NCBI GenBank assembly: GCA_017468865.1
Contig: JAFUHM010000079.1
Location: 1 to 55,328 of the forward strand
Direction: 5' to 3'
DNA from: Oscillospiraceae bacterium
Lineage (GTDB): Bacteria; Bacillota; Clostridia; Oscillospirales; Ruminococcaceae
DNA: 55,328 nucleotides
Each line of letters opens with the position of its first letter. Position 1 is the first letter of the stretch. The notes beneath the pieces are model-generated. The model searched no databases. It saw nothing but the letters and a program-made list of their open reading frames with translations, and had not been told where the DNA came from. Below, in pieces: positions 53,816 to 55,328 of this stretch. The translations under genes were made by a program, and so were the position numbers.

Positions 53816-55328
53816 ATGAAATTATACACCCTTGGCGTCGATGTCGGCTCTACTACGGTAAAAACAGTCATCCTTGACGAAGGAAAGATAGTCTATTCAA
53901 AGTATCAGAGACACTTTTCAAAGGTGAGGGAGACAACGGCACAGCAGATACGGGAGATAGGCGAAAAGTATCCCGATGCAAAGTTCCGTATGTCCATCAC
54001 CGGCTCCGCAGGCCTCGGCCTTGCAAATGCCGCAGGGCTCCCCTTTGTGCAGGAGGTACATTCCGCATTTATTTCCGTCAAGAAGGATTACCCGGATGCG
54101 GACTGCGTTATCGAGCTTGGCGGTGAGGATGCAAAGCTCATCTTCCTGACAGGCGGCGTGGAACAGCGAATGAACGGCTCATGTGCGGGCGGTACGGGCG
54201 CATTCATAGATCAGATGGCGACCCTGCTGGGCATTACCGTCAACGAGATGGATGAGCTGTCGAGCCACGCAGAAAAGAAATATCCCATCGCTTCACGCTG
54301 CGGAGTATTCGCAAAATCCGACATACAGCCCCTTATAAATCAGGGTGCAAGACGTGAGGACATCGCTGCCTCCATCTTCCAGGCAGTGGTGGATCAGACG
54401 GTGGCAGGACTTGCGCAGGGACGTGAGATAAAGGGCAAGGTGCTCTTCCTCGGCGGCCCCCTCTCATTCATAAGAGGGCTTCGCAGAGCATTCGTGGATA
54501 CCCTGCGCCTTGATGACAAGCACGCCATATTCCCCGAGAACGCACAGTGCTTCATGGCATACGGCTCGGCTCTCTATGCCGAACAGGCGGTGGAGCGTGA
54601 GTTCACCGCAGATCAGATGATCTCCATGATCGAGAATGCCCCCGTAAGCGACACCATCATCACAGGCAGACGGCTTTTCGAGACGGAAGAGGAGTATGAG
54701 GAGTTCAAGAAGAGCCACGCAAAATACGACCTTCCCCGCATGGATATATCCAAATACACGGGTGATGCGTATCTCGGCATAGACGCAGGCTCCACCACCA
54801 CCAAGCTGGTGCTCGTCTCCCCCGACGGAAAGCTGCTGTACAGCCACTATCAGCCCAACAAGGGTCAGCCCATAGGAGTGGTGACGGAACAGCTCAACAA
54901 GATATACTCCCTCATGGGCGACAGGATAACCATCCGCTCCTCTGCGGTCACAGGCTACGGTGAGGAGCTTATCAAGGCAGGCGTGGGCATAGACTACGGT
55001 CTGGTGGAGACAGTGGCGCACTACAAGGCGGCTTCCTTCTTCTGCCCCGACGTGGATTTCATCATCGACATCGGCGGACAGGACATGAAGTGCTTCAAGA
55101 TCAAAAATCATGCCATCGACAGCATCATGCTCAATGAGGCTTGTTCCTCGGGATGCGGCTCCTTCATACAGACCTTTGCGGAGGCACTCGGATACAACAT
55201 CGCAGACTTCGCAAAGCTGGGGCTCTTCGCAGAAAGGCCCGTGGATCTGGGTTCACGATGCACCGTATTCATGAACTCATCCGTAAAGCAGGCGCAGAAG
55301 GACGGCGCATCGGTGGAGGTTATCACCG
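53816..55328 (+). CDS. 2-hydroxyacyl-CoA dehydratase activase (BadF/BadG/HgdC ATPase), partial, C-terminus outside window
   Basis: 504 residues visible, running off the right edge. Two BadF/BadG ATPase domains follow each other: the first with [17 protein letters not shown] and [16 protein letters not shown], the second with [17 protein letters not shown] and [20 protein letters not shown]. Each has the ASKHA phosphate loops and the Cys near the [4Fe-4S] site ([14 protein letters not shown]). Proteins of this architecture are usually about 1,400 residues and continue into DUF2229 and HgdB-like domains. They activate radical dehydratases by one-electron transfer driven by ATP. AGGAG lies 12 bases before the ATG. 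The substrate enzyme is not visible. Confidence 0.87.
   Translation, partial: MKLYTLGVDVGSTTVKTVILDEGKIVYSKYQRHFSKVRETTAQQIREIGEKYPDAKFRMSITGSAGLGLANAAGLPFVQEVHSAFISVKKDYPDADCVIELGGEDAKLIFLTGGVEQRMNGSCAGGTGAFIDQMATLLGITVNEMDELSSHAEKKYPIASRCGVFAKSDIQPLINQGARREDIAASIFQAVVDQTVAGLAQGREIKGKVLFLGGPLSFIRGLRRAFVDTLRLDDKHAIFPENAQCFMAYGSALYAEQAVEREFTADQMISMIENAPVSDTIITGRRLFETEEEYEEFKKSHAKYDLPRMDISKYTGDAYLGIDAGSTTTKLVLVSPDGKLLYSHYQPNKGQPIGVVTEQLNKIYSLMGDRITIRSSAVTGYGEELIKAGVGIDYGLVETVAHYKAASFFCPDVDFIIDIGGQDMKCFKIKNHAIDSIMLNEACSSGCGSFIQTFAEALGYNIADFAKLGLFAERPVDLGSRCTVFMNSSVKQAQKDGASVEVIT

Overview
The window looks like chromosome of a gut- or rumen-type member of the Clostridia, close to Ruminococcus/Oscillospiraceae. 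The evidence is a type III glutamine synthetase, DapL-type lysine synthesis, a large Amt-PII fusion, a CheC/CheD pair, acyl-CoA dehydratase activase, strong AGGAGG ribosome sites and many near-consensus sigma-A promoters (TTGACA-17-TATAAT). By eye the GC content is above 50% in genes and clearly lower in promoter regions. No transposase, phage gene, CRISPR array or plasmid gene was seen; this is core metabolism with some unusual accessory pieces.

Layout. 1-3602 (minus): a cut YdbC/PC4-type protein, a Crp/Fnr regulator with an aldo/keto reductase, and a TetR regulator with a membrane acyltransferase. 3965-6961 (plus): a three-gene nitrogenase-like cassette (NifH-like ATPase and two different component-1-like proteins) behind a perfect consensus promoter. 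6965-9745: a divergent AraC regulator and GH127 arabinofuranosidase with overlapping promoters. 9791-23619 (minus): a ~14 kb glutamine operon, gltB-gltD-purF-glnN-carA-carB, which makes glutamine/glutamate and then spends glutamine on purines, pyrimidines and arginine. Divergent from it (24132-25880) is an ammonium channel fused to a PII protein; its leader carries two hexaloop hairpins matching the known RNA target of ANTAR antiterminators. 25927-29650: dapF, dapL and citrate synthase, so the block 9.8-29.7 kb covers nitrogen entry, the carbon skeleton and nitrogen use.

29776-30186 is a DtxR/MntR-type regulator, followed by about 385 bp of four diverged ~97-bp tandem repeats. 30713-37978 is a signalling block: a YgjP-like metalloprotease, a REC-GGDEF response regulator, a hybrid histidine kinase with HPt, and an 885-residue hybrid kinase whose C-terminus is a full-length DegV (fatty-acid-binding FakB-type) domain. 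Next come tRNA-Arg(CCT), a CopZ-like metallochaperone, a GNAT acetyltransferase, a DHH phosphoesterase (minus) and ilvB-ilvN-ilvC (minus).

43409-48360 holds an XRE regulator divergent from a sodium/alanine symporter, a TtcA-like tRNA thiolase, and a cheY-cheC-cheD operon with no kinase or receptor nearby. 48676-55328 (plus) holds a 72-residue acidic protein, an ECF sigma factor, a MutS-type ATPase lacking the mismatch-recognition domain, Tex, shikimate kinase and the first third of a 2-hydroxyacyl-CoA dehydratase activase that runs off the edge.

Most worth a second look: the HK-REC-DegV fusion, the nitrogenase-like cassette, the ANTAR-type leader upstream of amt-PII, the tandem repeat array, and the acidic protein/ECF sigma/MutS-like operon.
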